This document shows positions 42,577 through 56,004 of a DNA stretch of 64,000 bases, one piece after another. The notes beneath the pieces were generated by a model that did no database searches, had not been told where the DNA came from, and worked only from the letters and a program-made list of their open reading frames with translations. Each line of letters opens with the position of its first letter. The stretch's first letter is position 1. This stretch comes from Agapanthus africanus (lineage: Eukaryota; Streptophyta; Magnoliopsida; Asparagales; Amaryllidaceae). Made by a program: the position numbers and the translations under genes. The stretch covers positions 69,279,433 through 69,343,432 of the forward strand of contig JASDDO010000026.1 of the NCBI GenBank assembly GCA_030015575.1, given 5' to 3'.

Positions 42577-44435
42577 TGTAGGACTAAGGTAGCGCCCCGG
42601 CCGTCTATCCGAGGCCAAAATGCGGAAACGAAAAATTTTCTCGACTTGAACCGGCACTACCGCATCCTAAAAACCCAGATCGTAACCATTAACCCAAACC
42701 TAACTAATAAGAGAAAGGGTAGAGAGCTATACCGAGCGATCCGTGTCCTTCGGTCTTCAGCCTCCGCTCCGATCTCCCCACGGAATCTCCGGTCTTCATC
42801 TCCTCGTTGGAATGGGCACCACATCGCCGGGTTCTTTTACGGGCTCCCACCTCTGGACCGAGGCAACTCGGGCACGAAGTTGGCGAGTCGACGTGTCCAA
42901 GAATACTGTAGATGAAGTGTAGAATAGATTGTCTCTATTGGGGTTGAAGTTGCCATATGTGATGGAGGAGAAGAATGATGAGCAAGAGGGAATAAGCTTT
43001 TGGATTTTTGATACAAGCATAGAATAAGATGAATGATTTTCTCTCCACAAAATTAATCCTCTCCCTCCCCTTAAGTGGCCGGCCGTGAAGGAACAAAGGA
43101 AAACTGGTCGAAACGGAATGCAAACTGGCAACTTCAGAAAACTGATCCCGTAATAAATTACAGGAAAACCCCGCGACTGTATATACATACCCGCATTTGT
43201 ATTCCGACCGAATACAAATGCAAAGAGACAAAATCTACACTGTACAATACTAGGATCCGGCTTAAACCAAAGCCCGCTAGTATTATCCGTCCGATCATGA
43301 CCCGTGCAATACCGCACGTATATGATCGAACCCTGCCATATCTCCATACGGCCTCTACAGCGTTTCGCCCGAAACTTGAGAAAACGGTCTGTGGGGGACT
43401 CTAAAGACTCGTCAATGCTTTGGTTATGGATTTAACCACTAGCACGTCAGAGATATTAGCCATACGTAATGGGCTACCAGGTATTGACCAAAAGGGACGT
43501 CGATGAGCGAACTCATCCTGACACCCTACTGAGCCTGTCAGTGACAATATCCGTACAGTCCGGGCCGTTCGTCTATGAGTATCGCATGGCGGGCCTAGGG
43601 GGTTGGTAAAAGTCAGACCCCCAAAAGCGGTACAAGTCGTGTCGGAGTATAGCCCAGAACACCTTGAGATACTACTGGAATACCTACCAGTAAATCTCCT
43701 GTCTCGGCCGAGGGCTTTGTGTAATGGCTCTCATAGACACAGCGTGACCTCACCCCCAATACCGGGAGAGACGAACCCCTGCAGATCCGCTCACTGCCTC
43801 CATGTGGCTCGGGACTGTACCCAACTAAAACCTGTTTGAATGACTCCTTTGAGCCGTGGTAGGGTAGTAATCAAAGCACAGTGGGAACTCACATGAGACA
43901 AATGACGATCTCAGGTTGATGAACTAACCTGTACACATGTCACCAGGGAACTGCTATCTGACGTCTGGTATAATCCCAACTAGCATGTTCCCGGCGAGTC
44001 CTGTTCGGTGTACTCATAACCCAATGAGCACCTGTATACATCTTAGGTGAACCAACTGACACCAGTGGCTTGTGAGACCGGCCACTGCCCCTCGTCGGGG
44101 TCTCGACTGTATACACTAGTCTACTCTGGAGTATCGATGCCCTGTCTCGAAACTCCCTCGACTAGGGACCTTTTAAGGATGTGCTTATAGACCCCAGCTT
44201 CCACGTATATGATCGCCATCATACTGCTGGACGTCAAGCAAGAATCCTAAGGGCTCTATCAACGTGCAATAGTGACCTGCAAGGTCACCTGAAACAGTAC
44301 ACGATGATAAAAGTAAACCAGATAGCATACTATCATCTTGAGTAAGACTGTCCTACCGGCATAGGTCCTCCCTCAATCATTACAATCACGTGCCTGTGAT
44401 CCAAATAATTGACTCTGAGGGCACTATCTCCAGCA
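42577..44435 (-). repeat. 3' LTR of copia element 3
   Basis: 1859 bp; plus-strand ends TGTAGGACTAAGG and CTCCAGCA. Contains minus frame 42796-43347 that persists in the other LTR only through LTR copying. Shares the block at about 44075-44260 with LTRs of elements 1 and 2. Confidence 0.92.
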
Positions 44436-47400
44436 ATCTCCCACTTGCACTCAAGGCTAATTATTGCGATGTCGCATACTCACAGCCTGTGTGATACCGA
44501 ACACTCAACTTCTCTACTAATCAGTCTCACAAAACCCGTTTGCGAAACTGATGTGTTCGAGGAATAGCCTCAGTGAGTGGATCCGCTCAAATTTTTCTTT
44601 CTATGTCTCTCTTTATCTCAAGTTCGCGGAGAAAGCCATCTCCCGAAATGAGCAATACCTGTCTTAGAATATGTCTGGATATCTGATGGGACCTAGTTCA
44701 TAAATGAACTCCAAATCCAAAGTTCTTAGACTGTATTGTCAACTGAACTTAATCAGTATCCTGCGCCACACCTCGCTCAGTATCCTCTTGGACCACCTGT
44801 CCAAAATACTGCCCCTCATCAGAGGGAAAACTATAACTCCGACAGACACTCTTTCATCCAGGTCACCTTGGAAGCCTGGAGTGATAACTGTCTCCCGAAG
44901 AAGGATGCCGTTATCATATCCCTAGAACATCTACTTATGTTCTAAAACAGCTTCCGATCGTTTCTCCAGGACTGGATTAATATCCTATCTAGAGAAACCA
45001 CTGTGTGACAATCAAAGTATAACCGACCGTAGTATAGGAATTTCACTTCCTACTCTGTGTATGTCATCCAAATACCAGGACATAACACCCTACTACCTTC
45101 TTAACGGATCCATCCCCTATTCTGATGAAGTCAAACCTATGACTGTCACATCAGAAATAGATGATCTATCTCCGCTATATCTGCTTTAGTCTATAAATAG
45201 ACATAAGCTACCTGTCCACTATGCTTCCGCTGCTCCTACTGACTACGAAAACCCTCTGGCAGAGTCATATACACGTGCACTTCTAAAGCCAGTTTAGAAC
45301 GACGCTATACTCATCCTCCTGCCAGGTCTCATAGTCTGGAACAACAGCAATGGCAAGTCTGGGTAAACAAGAACCTCCCTGTCACCGTCCTTGAGGCTAC
45401 TGGAGTACCTCTCGGGTGCCTGAGGTTACCCACCATATCTGCGGAGTGGCCAATGGAATGTCAATCCAGATTGAATCTTTAGATCCATATCAAATTTTCA
45501 GTAATCGTTTGCGGTTCTGGAATCACTTCCAGTTCTACCATACTCCCAATACTGTTTTCTGAAAAAATCCATTTTTATTAAAACTGTGGCGAGTCAAGAA
45601 CAATATCACTATTGATCTTCCAGATGGTAGAATGTTAACCCTCATCATAGCCCGGGTCAACCCACAAACAGCTATTACAGAAACGTGCCTTGAGTTATCC
45701 AGAGTCTAGTTTTAAACATAAGCCGGACAACCCCCCGTACCTTAACATCGTTAAGATATGAACCGTTCTATATCCAATATAGAAACAGAGGCACAGATTT
45801 AATTGAACCAGATTCAAATCATGCAGCTATCTCCAGTGCATGTCAACTAAATGGAGAAAGGCCGATCAGCATTACTCAACTTAGGAGTACTTCCAATTAT
45901 GAGTAACCTGAAAGAGAAACAAGTTCTCTTAATCATTACTATCAACTGAATACCATTCACAAGTATCTACATCTTCGATCACCTTGAAGAATCCCGATAC
46001 TTGCAACACCTAGTTCTCTACTTTACTCTTATACCTATAACTTCTCAAAACTCAGAACATGCATTTCTACGAAACACATGTCTAGGAACTAGAGAAGTCA
46101 CAAGTAAACAGAATATAGTACGAGTACCAACCCCTCTGTCCTAATGGACACTGGACAACATACAATACTCTGTATAAGTCCCCTGAGTCTAATAACTCAT
46201 TCCCTGTGCGTCGTAGGTTGAAAACTGTACTTATGGTTAAGAAGAATTACACCGCTGTTTAATGCTCCTTACCTAACCATCCACTGATATAGGTAAATGT
46301 CATAGACATAATTTCAAAAAGTTATATCTCACTTCATAAAAATGAACGTACAGATATATCAATTTGAAATTGGTGCATAATAACGGATATTCAAAACCAA
46401 ATATTTGCCGTCTGGCAAACAGCCCAGGTGATTTTCTCAAATATCACCAATTACAACGAATTCCAATATAATGAAGACGATCACCTAATTCCCAATAACT
46501 TACTCCCACCCATCATCTGTAAAACCATACAGATGTGAGAATCATACCTGGTAAATACATACCCTGGAGTAAGGACTAATTGGGAAATCAGTTTTCTTTT
46601 AACAGTACACAGTGAAACTGAGACATTGAAATGTTTCGTAGGGGTATCCAGGTATTCCTAGTAATGCCTCTTCTATTATCCAGATTCACAACTGTAACCG
46701 TATATTTCTTTGCCACCTCTCCAAATCCCTTTATATGTCTTTAATCGTTACCTTCTGCACACCCCTTTAGGCAAAATGGTTTTCTTCCTTCCCTACTGTT
46801 CGGCACCAGCCTATGGTTTGGAAGAAGAATATCCAATAAGCATAATGGGTATACTGTCCTAATCCTAGGAGCACTCGCAATGCGAGAGAAGATAATGATA
46901 AAAGACAACTGAATAAAACCTTATTCTTATTTCTCCTGAACCATAATCCATCCCCGAACTGGAACAAGTTCCTTTCGAGTTCGTATATAACCATACGATG
47001 GAGTATCCAAATAATTGTGGATCTTCGTAATGATACGGAGTGTTCTGGAGAAATACAAAGGTGAAGTGGGAGTGGTAAGGAAATACTTGGTTTGGTCGTG
47101 AATAGCAGTCGCAGTTTACTTTGCCCTCTTACTAATCCCTTTATTTGTCTTTACTTAATACCTTCTGTACGCCTTTTAGGCTAAATGGTTTTCTTCATTC
47201 CCTACCGGTCGGCACCAGCCTATGGTTTGAAAAAAGACTATCCAATTTGCGTAATAGGTGTACTGTCCTAATCCAAGGAGCACTCGCAACCTGAGAGAAG
47301 GTAAAAGGAAAAGACAACTGAATAGTCATATTCGTTTTCTCCAGAACCGGAAACCATCCTCGAATAAATTCCTTCGAGTTCGTATATAACCATACGATGG

Positions 47401-47560
47401 TTTTATCCAATGGAAGTGGACGTTCGTAGTAATACGGGGTGTTCTGGAGAAAAGGGTAAAAGTAGGAGTGGCAATGAGGTATGCAACTCTAACAATCCAA
47501 AAGCCAGCGTTTGAGAAGGTTCGGTTAATTTTGGTCACTGAGTCATAGTCAAGAGTCGGG
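44436..47560 (-). pseudogene. Heavily decayed copia pol of element 3
   Basis: No frame over 100 codons, but nucleotide words align in order with element 1: gcctcagtgagtggatccgc (compare 29350), agaatatgtctggat.tctgatggga (compare 29450), and RT/YVDD region around 45000-45100 (tatgtcatccaaat). Many indels and substitutions; no catalytic motif can be read. A 409-bp tandem duplication lies at its upstream end. Confidence 0.7.
46732..47480. repeat. 409-bp tandem duplication in element 3
   Basis: The word ggcaccagcctatggttt occurs at 46802 and 47211, 409 bp apart, and the flanking 330 bp (ggcaaaatggttttcttc, tactgtcctaatcc, ggagcactcgcaa, cgtatataaccatacgatgg, gtgttctggagaaa) match in order. The copies have diverged by substitutions and small indels. 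Frames in it (46767-46994, 47195-47538) look non-coding. Confidence 0.88.
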
Positions 47561-49871
47561 CCATAGTCGCTGCCAAAGAGAGAGAGAAAAGAAACACTCA
47601 GCGTGCACTCTAACCTAGATCAGAATGGTTATCACTTTATCTAATCAGGAAACCTCCCACTGTAACGTCAAATTCTCCTCCAAACCTGAAAGAAGAATTA
47701 GTCGGGATCACCCGAGGAGTAAACCAACTCATCAGTGGGAATCGGGATCCAACTATCATCGCATGATAACGTGATGGAATCCACTCACATTATCACACTC
47801 CAGAAGGTATGCGCATGCCTGGCAAGTTTCAGTTTCTTTAGAAACTCCCGATTTATGTTTTTACCCCTAGGACCCAAGTGACCTTGACAATGCCAACATA
47901 TCAAAGAGTCCTAGTCAAGTTCAACCCGTCATTATTTTGATTGCGTTAAACCCACCCGTACGAGTCCTTGACAATGCCTACATAACCGTACGACTGTCCT
48001 AACCAATCCACTTATCCATGCGACAGAAAAGCATTACAGAGCTACCGAACACTACGCCTCGGCAATGCACGACATACGTAGCACGAATACTGAGCAATAC
48101 TAATCTAAAATGACGGAGGGCTACGGCAGGTTTTTGGCGAAAAACCTTTAGCGTAATGAACTTGATATCGTTGAAGGAACCGGATAACTTTTTATAAAAA
48201 AAATATAGTGACGAAAACCTTTGCTAAAGAGGTCACTCCCGATGAAGAGATCTCGGCTCTTTCCCCGTAGAATGAGGTGCAGGATATTCCAACTGAATAC
48301 CACGATGCAAAGCAAAAAAGTAATCGGCTATAGTGAAGTTATTACCCTGACGCAAACTTATGTCCAAGGGGTCACTCCCGGTGAAGGGATCTCGGCCCTT
48401 ACCTCGTCGACCGAGGTGCTGGATATTCATAACCGAATACCACTGTGCAAAACAAAAGTGAACGTCCTTACAATAACAGCTTTTTGAAAAATTATTCCAA
48501 CAACATCAAAATAGGTTTGTTTAGATTGCATTGATCCGAATCAACGCAGTCCCATCAATTAATCACACTATAAAAGAACGAAAATAATGATGTACATAAA
48601 TACCATCCGCATTCGCCACTGGGTCCCGTCATCACCCGTTAGGTTACTTAACTAACGACAGAGCGGGGACTGGACTAGCGCGGATGCAAAACATATACAA
48701 CATCTACTAGTATATATATATCAATATATAATATTCGCTCAAGGCGTGATAAAATGCAACATCACAGAAATGTAATAAGTATCACAGAACAATACAGATA
48801 TCTGGGATCCCCGGGTTTCACAGAGCCGCTGCTGAAACCCGACGTTCCCCTCGTCATGTGGATAGCCTGTGCAATGAAATCCTAGACCCCTACGGGCGCG
48901 GCAAGTTACCCGCCAAAATCTGAAGCGAGGCAGCCCCCTTCAACGACGTGAATGGACCACCCAGCACTTCACGGAATCCGGTAACTTGGGCACCCCTCCT
49001 TGGGCCAACCTATACCCCCTACGAGTGCGGCGAATAGCCCGCCAATTCTAGAGTGAAGCCCCCTCCATCTCAACGCCATGAGATGCAGGCCCATTGCCCT
49101 CTAGAACCCGGCTACCCGTGCACCCCACCTTGGGGTAATCCTAGTACAGAAAGTAAAATATACATACAACGGGTATATCGATCTCAGCCCGATTGTGCCC
49201 CAAAAGAATAATATACAAAAAGGCAGAAACGACAGTCCACATGTCGGACGCTCGCCCCGCAATATCAAATGTACATAATAATACCAAAATTGTACTACCA
49301 TTACATCCAGGCTATCCACCACGACAATCCGCAATATCACAGCACAACACAGAACATCAACGTGAATGTCACGTTCGCAAATCCGTCTAAAAGGGCTATA
49401 GCAGTTAGACAGGATTTACCGATCAAGTGACATTCACGATCGCAGATATAATGTAGATACTGTGAACTAACATGTTTAAAATTTTCGATCGACTAAATTT
49501 ACCGAAGTGGGCCCCAGGCACAATTGTAGCACTCAAAGAAAATCTGGGCTCAAACAGAATATACCAGAAACCCTATTTCCATGTCAGAAACCCACTGTAG
49601 AAATTTGGTGCAGTAAGGCCACAATTCGGCGGCCGATCCACGGCCAAAACGTGGTTTTGGCCGCTGATTCGCCGCGCTAAAGTAACTTCAGCCGACCAAA
49701 TTTTCACAGAATTTATAAAAAACCCTGCACGTATTTTTACAATGTACCAAAAAATTTTTAGAGCACTGGAAAAATTCGACAAAAACATGACATGGAAACG
49801 CGGTTTTTAGAAAATCCGTTCGATCGAACTTGTAAACACGTTAGAGCAAGCTAGACTGGATTAATGGCGTA
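47561..49871 (-). other. Leader of copia element 3 (no gag found)
   Basis: Runs from the protease side to the primer site. Contains two roughly 100-bp leader repeats (from 48223 and 48361), the conserved stem region 48604-48686, tandem phrases of the type cctacgagtgcggc at 48890-49030, and a GC-rich hairpin at 49627-49676. No gag frame. Confidence 0.7.
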
Positions 49872-49883
49872 GCTCTGATACCA
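49872..49883 (-). other. Primer binding site, copia element 3
   Basis: Minus strand TGGTATCAGAGC, directly adjoining the right LTR. Confidence 0.95.
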
Positions 49884-52800
49884 TGTAGGACTACGGTAGC
49901 GCCCCGGCAGTCTATCCGAGGCCAAAATGCGGAAACGAAAAATTTTCTCGACTTGAACCGGCACTACCACATCCTAAAAACCCGGATCGTAACCATCAAC
50001 CCAAACCTAGCTAACAAGAGAAAGGGTAGAGAGCTATACCGAGCGATCCGTGTCCTTCGGCCTCCGCTCCGATCTACTCGCGGAATCTCCGGTCTTCATC
50101 TCCTTGTCGGAATGGGCACCACATCGCCGGGTTCTTTTACGGGCTCCCACCTCTAGACCGAGGCAACTCGGGCACAAAGTTGGCGAGTCGACGTGTCCAA
50201 GAATACTGTAGATGAAGTGTAGAATCGATTGTCTCTATTGGGGTTGAAGTTGCCATATGTGATGGAGGAGAAGAATGATGAGCAAGAGGGAATAAGCTTT
50301 TGGATTTTTGATACAAGCATAGAATAAGATGAATGATTTTCTCTCCACAAAATTAATCCTCTCCCTCCCCTTAAGTGGCCGGCCGTGAAGGAACAAAGGA
50401 AAACTGGCCGAAACGGAATGCAAAATGGCAACTTCAGAAAACCGATCCCGTAATAAATTACAGGAAAACCCCGCGACTGTATATACATACCCGCATTTGT
50501 ATTCCGACCGAATACAAATGCAAAGAGATAAAATCTACACTGTACAATACTAGGATCCGGCTTAAACCAAAGCCCGCTAGTATTATCCGTCCGATCATGA
50601 TCCGTGCAATACCGCACGTATATGATCGAACCCTGCCATATCTCCATACGGCCTCTACAGCGTTTCGCCCGAAACTTGAGAAAACGGTCTGTGGGGGACT
50701 CTAAAGACTCGTCAATACTTTGGTTGTGGATTTAACCACTAGCACGTCAGAGATATTAGCCATACGTAACGGGCTACCAGGTATTGAACAAAAGGGACGT
50801 CGATGAGCGAACTCATCCTGACACCCTACTGAGCCTGTCAGTGATAATATCCGTACAGTCCGGTTCGTTCATCTATGAGTATCACATGGCGGGCCTAGGG
50901 GGTTGGTAAAAGTCAGACCCCCAAAAGCGGTACAAGTCGTGTCGGAGTGTAGCCCAGAACACCCTGAGATACTACTGGAATACCTACCAGTAAATCTCCT
51001 GCCTCGGCCGAGGGCTTTGTGTAATGGCTCTCCTAGACACAGCGCGACCTCACCCCCAATACCGGGAGAGACGAACCCCTGCAGATCCGCTCACTGCCTC
51101 CATGTGGCTCGGGACTGTACCCAACTAAAACCTGTTTGCACGACTCCTTTGAGCCGTGGTAGGGTAGTAATCAAAGCACAGTGGGAACTCACACGAGACA
51201 AATGACGATCTCAGGTCGATGAACTAACCTGTACACATGTCACCAGGGAACTGCTATCTGACGTCTGGTATAATCCCAACTAGCATGTTCCCGGCGAGTC
51301 CTATCCGGTGTACTCATAACCCAATGAGCACATGTATACATCTTAGGTGAACCAACTGACACCAGTGGCTTGTGAGACCGGTCGCCGCCCCTTGTAGCGC
51401 CTTGAAAATTCTTTTTGGTGTTTTCCTGAAAATCGGTGAAAATTCGGTATTTTTCCGAAAACCGTCTTTCTCATTATTTTGCAGTTTAGGACTAATTATA
51501 CCTAAAATGGATAGGTAATTGCTTGTTTTTAGTAGCTAATGAGTTACTTATGAAATTTTGGTCATTTAAAATTTTTTCCCTATATTTCAAAATTTTAATA
51601 TTATTTTAAGCCGGTAAGAAAATACATTAAATTAGCAATAAATACAAATTTAAATGGGCTAAAATTAAGCTTTAAAATCATATTAATTAAAATCTAGTTG
51701 TAACATAAATTTTTAGTAATTTATTTTAAGTTTTAACTAATTTTTATTATGGAAAACGAAATTTATTAAATTTAAGCTTAAACTTGCAATTTTGGACTTG
51801 TAGGGGGTCTTTTTGCAAAAAAAAATTTTGTGCACTCTCACACACACATCCTCACATCTCCTTGGCTGTCCCAAACTGCAAAAAATTCCCCCTCTCTCTT
51901 TTGTTTTAAAATTCTTTTGTTAGGGATGATTTGAGTTGAATGTGTATGTTTAAAATATTGTATGTGGAAGGTATGGTGCATTGACTTTGAGGGGAGTTGA
52001 CCAAGATTTTTTTCCCGCACCCACACCATCCCCTCTCCCTCATTTCTGGCCGAATTCCAGCAGCCCCCCTTCATCTCCTTGTTCTTTTCATTTTCTTCAA
52101 AAAATTCATTAAGTTGCTTCAAAAATTCCAAATTTAAACCTCACAAAATAACCCCATTCTTCATCCCCTTTCTCTTTAACCTCTCTTGCTTGGAATCATG
52201 GTGCTATGAGGCCATCATTGAGGCAAATTCTTCTTGCTAGATCTATAAAAATTTGAGGTATAATTTTTACTCTTTTAAGTTAATATGGTTAGAATTCTTT
52301 AATCTAGTTGTTTAATGTTAATTTAGTGCTATTTTCATTTTAGTGTTGTTTAAAGTTAATGGTTGAGTTAACTAGGGTTTCTTGAAACCATTATTTAGTT
52401 AATTAAAGCTAATTAGCTATCTAGTTGTTTGCTAATCTAGGTTAATGAGGTTACTTTATTTGTGTGGGCTTCAAATTAGTGTTAATTTGGTATTGTCATG
52501 TTTAGTTTTGGATTGAAATTGCTAATTATGAAAATCAAGAAAGGTTTTGTTTATGGAAATTAGGTTTTTAAGCATAGTTAATGGTTTAAAATTAGTGTAA
52601 TGGCTAGCTAGTGGGTTAGTTTGGATTGTTGTGTTGGATTGTGTTAACTTCTAGCTTACTAGGTTTTTATTATATTATTGTGGCGAATTAATTGCGATAT
52701 CTAGATTATATTGTTGGCATATCCTATGACATTTAGGATGCGTGAGTGCGAATTTTTGAGTAATCGGGTTTTAGTTTTGCCGGGCGACCAAATCGGCGAT

Positions 52801-55203
52801 TTTTGCAGTTTTTGCGATTTTCGCGTGTGTTGGCGATTTTTGCAGTTTTTGCGATTTTCGCGTGTGTTCCGCGCACCTTGTGCACGTTGTACCTAGATTG
52901 TGAACGTTAGTGTTTTCGTTTGGGTTTTGCATCGTTCTTGATATGTAACCTTATGTTTGGTATTGATGTAAATTCCAGGTTCGGTCGCGGAGACGTCAGA
53001 CGCGGCTCGAAAGGGGAAAGCGGTGATCGGACGTGACTAGCTAGGGATTTCGGTGAGTAGATGTAACATCTACGGGGGACTATCGTTGGATGGCGCAAGT
53101 CGCCCGATAGTTTTAGTACCTTAAAAAGATTCTTAGTAATGTTAGTAATTAGGGGTGTAATACTTGTATGATTATTTGCCACATTCATGCCCTATATTGA
53201 CATACATATACGAAACCATTTTATAGGACACCAGCACCATTGCCAGGATTTTTATATGCAGCACGAGCACTATTCATGCTTACACACACACCCTGGTAAT
53301 TGCCATGCCACCACACTAGATAACCTTTAAATTGAAACCTTTACTATAATTGATACTTAAACTCGCGCTATTTCTTTAATTCCTTAAAATGAAATCGTAG
53401 GATTGTTATTCATGTGCATGTACCTCAGCATATTATTTGTTCATGCTTAGTCTATTAATCACGCATCGCAACTTGATTATTGATATCATATGCATTCATT
53501 ATCATTGACATATGCACTTATGAGGATTTCTTGAGATTTTATGATATTTCTGGATTTCGGGGGAAAGCCGCAAAATTTCTAAACTTATTATATTTTAAAA
53601 TATGTAAATTGCGGTTTTCTAGTGATGTAAGTGTCGTCCACCATGAGTTTGCTGTGGTTTTCGAGATCCGTGTCGAGGAGTGGAGGAACCATCACGGGTA
53701 CATGGTGGGCCCGGATAGTACCCCGGGGCAAGATGAATGTGGTGTTGACGTTGAGCCTGGCAGGGGACGGATTACCTACCGGTGACTGTTTGGCACGGCG
53801 GATATCCAGAGGATCCCGACCGTGGCCGCGAGATGATGAGATTTTGATATTGAGCTGGGTCAGCCGGATGGCTGAGGCCAGAGATACGATGACATGGATA
53901 TATGAGATTTGTGATAGTTTTGAGGTGTCGTTGCTGGACACAGGTTCTTGTTGATTCTATTGGTATTGTGCTGGTATTTCAAAAGAGATTCTTAAAGGGA
54001 AAAAAACATGATTTCTTATACTTACACATTCAGATCACGAGTTGATTCGCATTGCATTCATACCTACTAGTATATTCATATTGCATACCTACCTGCTATT
54101 ATGTCCTGCCTTACCTATATTTTAGATGCTAGGATACTTGTGTGCATACTTTCGATAGCCTGTGTAGATGTTATTTATTACTCACGAGTTGGCAACTCAC
54201 CCCGTTGTGCCACAGCCTTTTTCAGGTCCGCTCCGTCAGTACAGTAGCGGCGGGCGCACTTGCTTCTTTTGCCACTTTTTCCTGGACTTGAGGTTTTGCT
54301 CTTAGGTAGGTTATATCATTATTTTTGTACCACCTTGTATATTCTTTGTATCTAGTGTACTCCATCTACTGTATCTACCAGTATTGTTGTATATTGACCT
54401 AGAGATGAGACTGTGAGATTTGTGGACTTTTTATACTGTATTTTGGGGTCGAGCTCACTTGAGTCGACATGCTGTTTTTCTCATGCTTCTTTATGATTAT
54501 TTTTGCATGTTGTTGTTTTATATTGCGTGGGATTTGTGACCGCCTTGTGGCGAAGAGCTAGCTCCCTCTTGGGGATGCCTTATTTGTTGGATTTATATAT
54601 ATTCTTGTTGTACCCATTTTGGGGGCCAGTATTTACAAAGGAGACTCTGCCGAAATTTTCGGAAAAATTGATATTGTTTTTAAAAAGGCTTGATATGACT
54701 CATTTGATAAACTCGCTTTCAATTGATTGGTTTTTCTTCATTCTTTTGCTTATTTGGTTTTGGTTTCTGGGCTTTGGCTTACTTATTTTACGGATGTCTT
54801 GAGACGTTTCGTAACTTAAGTGCCAGTCGCGTTCCGTACCCTGCGGGTCGTCACACCCCTCGTCAGGGTCTCGACTGTTTACACTAGTCTACTCTGGAGT
54901 ATCGATGCCCTGTCTCGAAACTCCCTCGACTTGGGACCTTTTAAGGATGTGCTTATAGACCCCAGCTCCCACGTATATGATCGCCATCATACTACTGGAC
55001 GTCAAGCAAGAATTCTAAGGGCTCTATCAACGTGCAATAGTGACCTGCAAGGTCACCTGAAACAGTACACGATGATAAAGGTAAACCAGATAGCATACTA
55101 TCATCTTGAGTAACACTGTTCTACCGGCATAGGTCCTCCCTCAATCATTGCAATCACATGCATGTGATCTAAATAATTGACTCTGAGGGCACTATCTCCA
55201 ACA
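49884..55203 (-). repeat. 5' LTR of copia element 3, interrupted by a solo LTR
   Basis: LTR sequence 49884-51392 and 54856-55203; removing the solo LTR and one CCCCT leaves 1852 bp against 1859 bp for the other LTR. Ends TGTAGGACTACGG and CTCCAACA. Confidence 0.92.
51393..54855. mobile_element. Solo LTR, 3.46 kb, TSD CCCCT
   Basis: Begins TGTAGCGCCTTG and ends GGGTCGTCACA (TG...CA), flanked on both sides by CCCCT (51388-51392, 54856-54860). No internal region or primer site is present, so it is a solo LTR left by LTR-LTR recombination. The large LTR size and phrases such as gagttggcaactcaccccg and gtcagtacagtag near 54190-54245 suggest a Del/Tekay-type chromovirus. Frames within (51838-52131, 53588-53954, 54503-54802) have no recognisable domain. 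Orientation was not fixed with certainty. Confidence 0.88.
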
Positions 55204-55967
55204 TTTTATTATCTTGATTAGGGTGTGAAATGGTTGCTACCTGGAAAGAGAGAGAGAAAAGAAACACTCAGCATGCGCTCTTGCAAGATTAGATTGATTA
55301 TTAGTTTATCTAATCAGGATGGCTCCCACTGTTTTCTCGAATTCTCCTCCAAACCTTAAAAGAAGAACTAGCTGGGATCATTAACACCTGACAAGTTTGC
55401 CAACCGTTCAGCCAAGTGAGTGTTGGTACTCCGAGAGAGGTTTCCCGTGCTCTCACACGGACCTAATTAAATTAAACCTCGTTTCCACATAGGCGTAGCC
55501 CCGTTAACACCTTTCTAGACACTTAACAGGTTAGCTAATTGTAAAGTGAAAAATATCTCCCAAAAGTAATCCTACTCATCAGTGGGGGTGGGATCAGGAT
55601 CCAACTATCATTGTGTGATAAACTAGATGGAGTCCACTCTAGTCACCACACTCCAAAAAGTATGCAACACTAGCATGTTTCTGTATATTTGAAACTCCCG
55701 ATGTGGTTTTTGCCCATAACGACCTATGACCTTGACAAGATCAACAAATTATAAGTCGCTAGTCAAGTTCAACCTGTCATTATCTTAATTACCCTAGACC
55801 TACCCGCATAAGCCCTTGACAAGGTCAACAAGGCTATGTGACTGTCCTAGTTAATCGCATTATATGCTATAAACAAGCACCACCCAACTACCGTTCACTA
55901 CGCCTTGACAAGGTCACCAAACGCAGCACGAATACTAAGTACTATTCGTAGGAAATGACAGAGGGCT
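55204..55967 (-). other. Leader of copia element 1, part 1
   Basis: Follows the TTTTA duplication and parallels 35760-36460 (element 2): ttatcttgatta, gagagagagaaaagaaacactc, tctaatcaggatggctcccactg, ccttgacaagatcaacaa. It carries the repeated phrase ccttgacaaggtcaacaa. It is cut at 55967 after gggct by the next insertion. No gene. Confidence 0.75.
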
Positions 55968-55968
55968 T

Positions 55969-56004
55969 ACCCCCAAACTTATCTTTTGCTCGTCCTCGAG
56001 CAAA
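55969..56004 (-). other. AGGA-loop hairpin with TAAGTTTGGGGG, copy A
   Basis: Minus strand: an 8-bp perfect stem TTTGCTCG / CGAGCAAA closing the loop AGGA (55985-56004), three bases, then TAAGTTTGGGGGT (55969-55981). It ends the insertion. Confidence 0.8.

Larger units (their letters stand above)
42577..55203 (-). mobile_element. Copia element 3, inserted in element 1
   Basis: LTRs 42577-44435 and 49884-55203 (the latter holding a solo LTR), polypurine tract (minus GTGGGAGAT) at the left LTR, primer site 49872-49883, perfect TTTTA duplication. The coding part (44436-47560) is far more decayed than that of elements 1 and 2, although the LTRs are the most alike of the three pairs (roughly 3-4% apart). 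It was therefore probably already non-autonomous when it moved. Confidence 0.9.

Noticed and set aside
42796..43347. 183-codon minus frame conserved at 50153-50647
   Set aside because: Both lie at the same place in the two LTRs of element 3; conservation follows from LTR copying and there is no domain.
43075..43404. 109-codon plus frame repeated at 50375-50704
   Set aside because: Same reason: LTR copies, opposite strand to transcription, no domain.
46767..47538. Hydrophobic frames in the 409-bp duplication as membrane proteins
   Set aside because: The two copies differ by indels that break the frames; no conserved start or codon pattern.
53588..53954. Overlapping 107-117-codon frames in the solo LTR as genes
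   Set aside because: No domain; long LTRs of this size carry such frames by chance.
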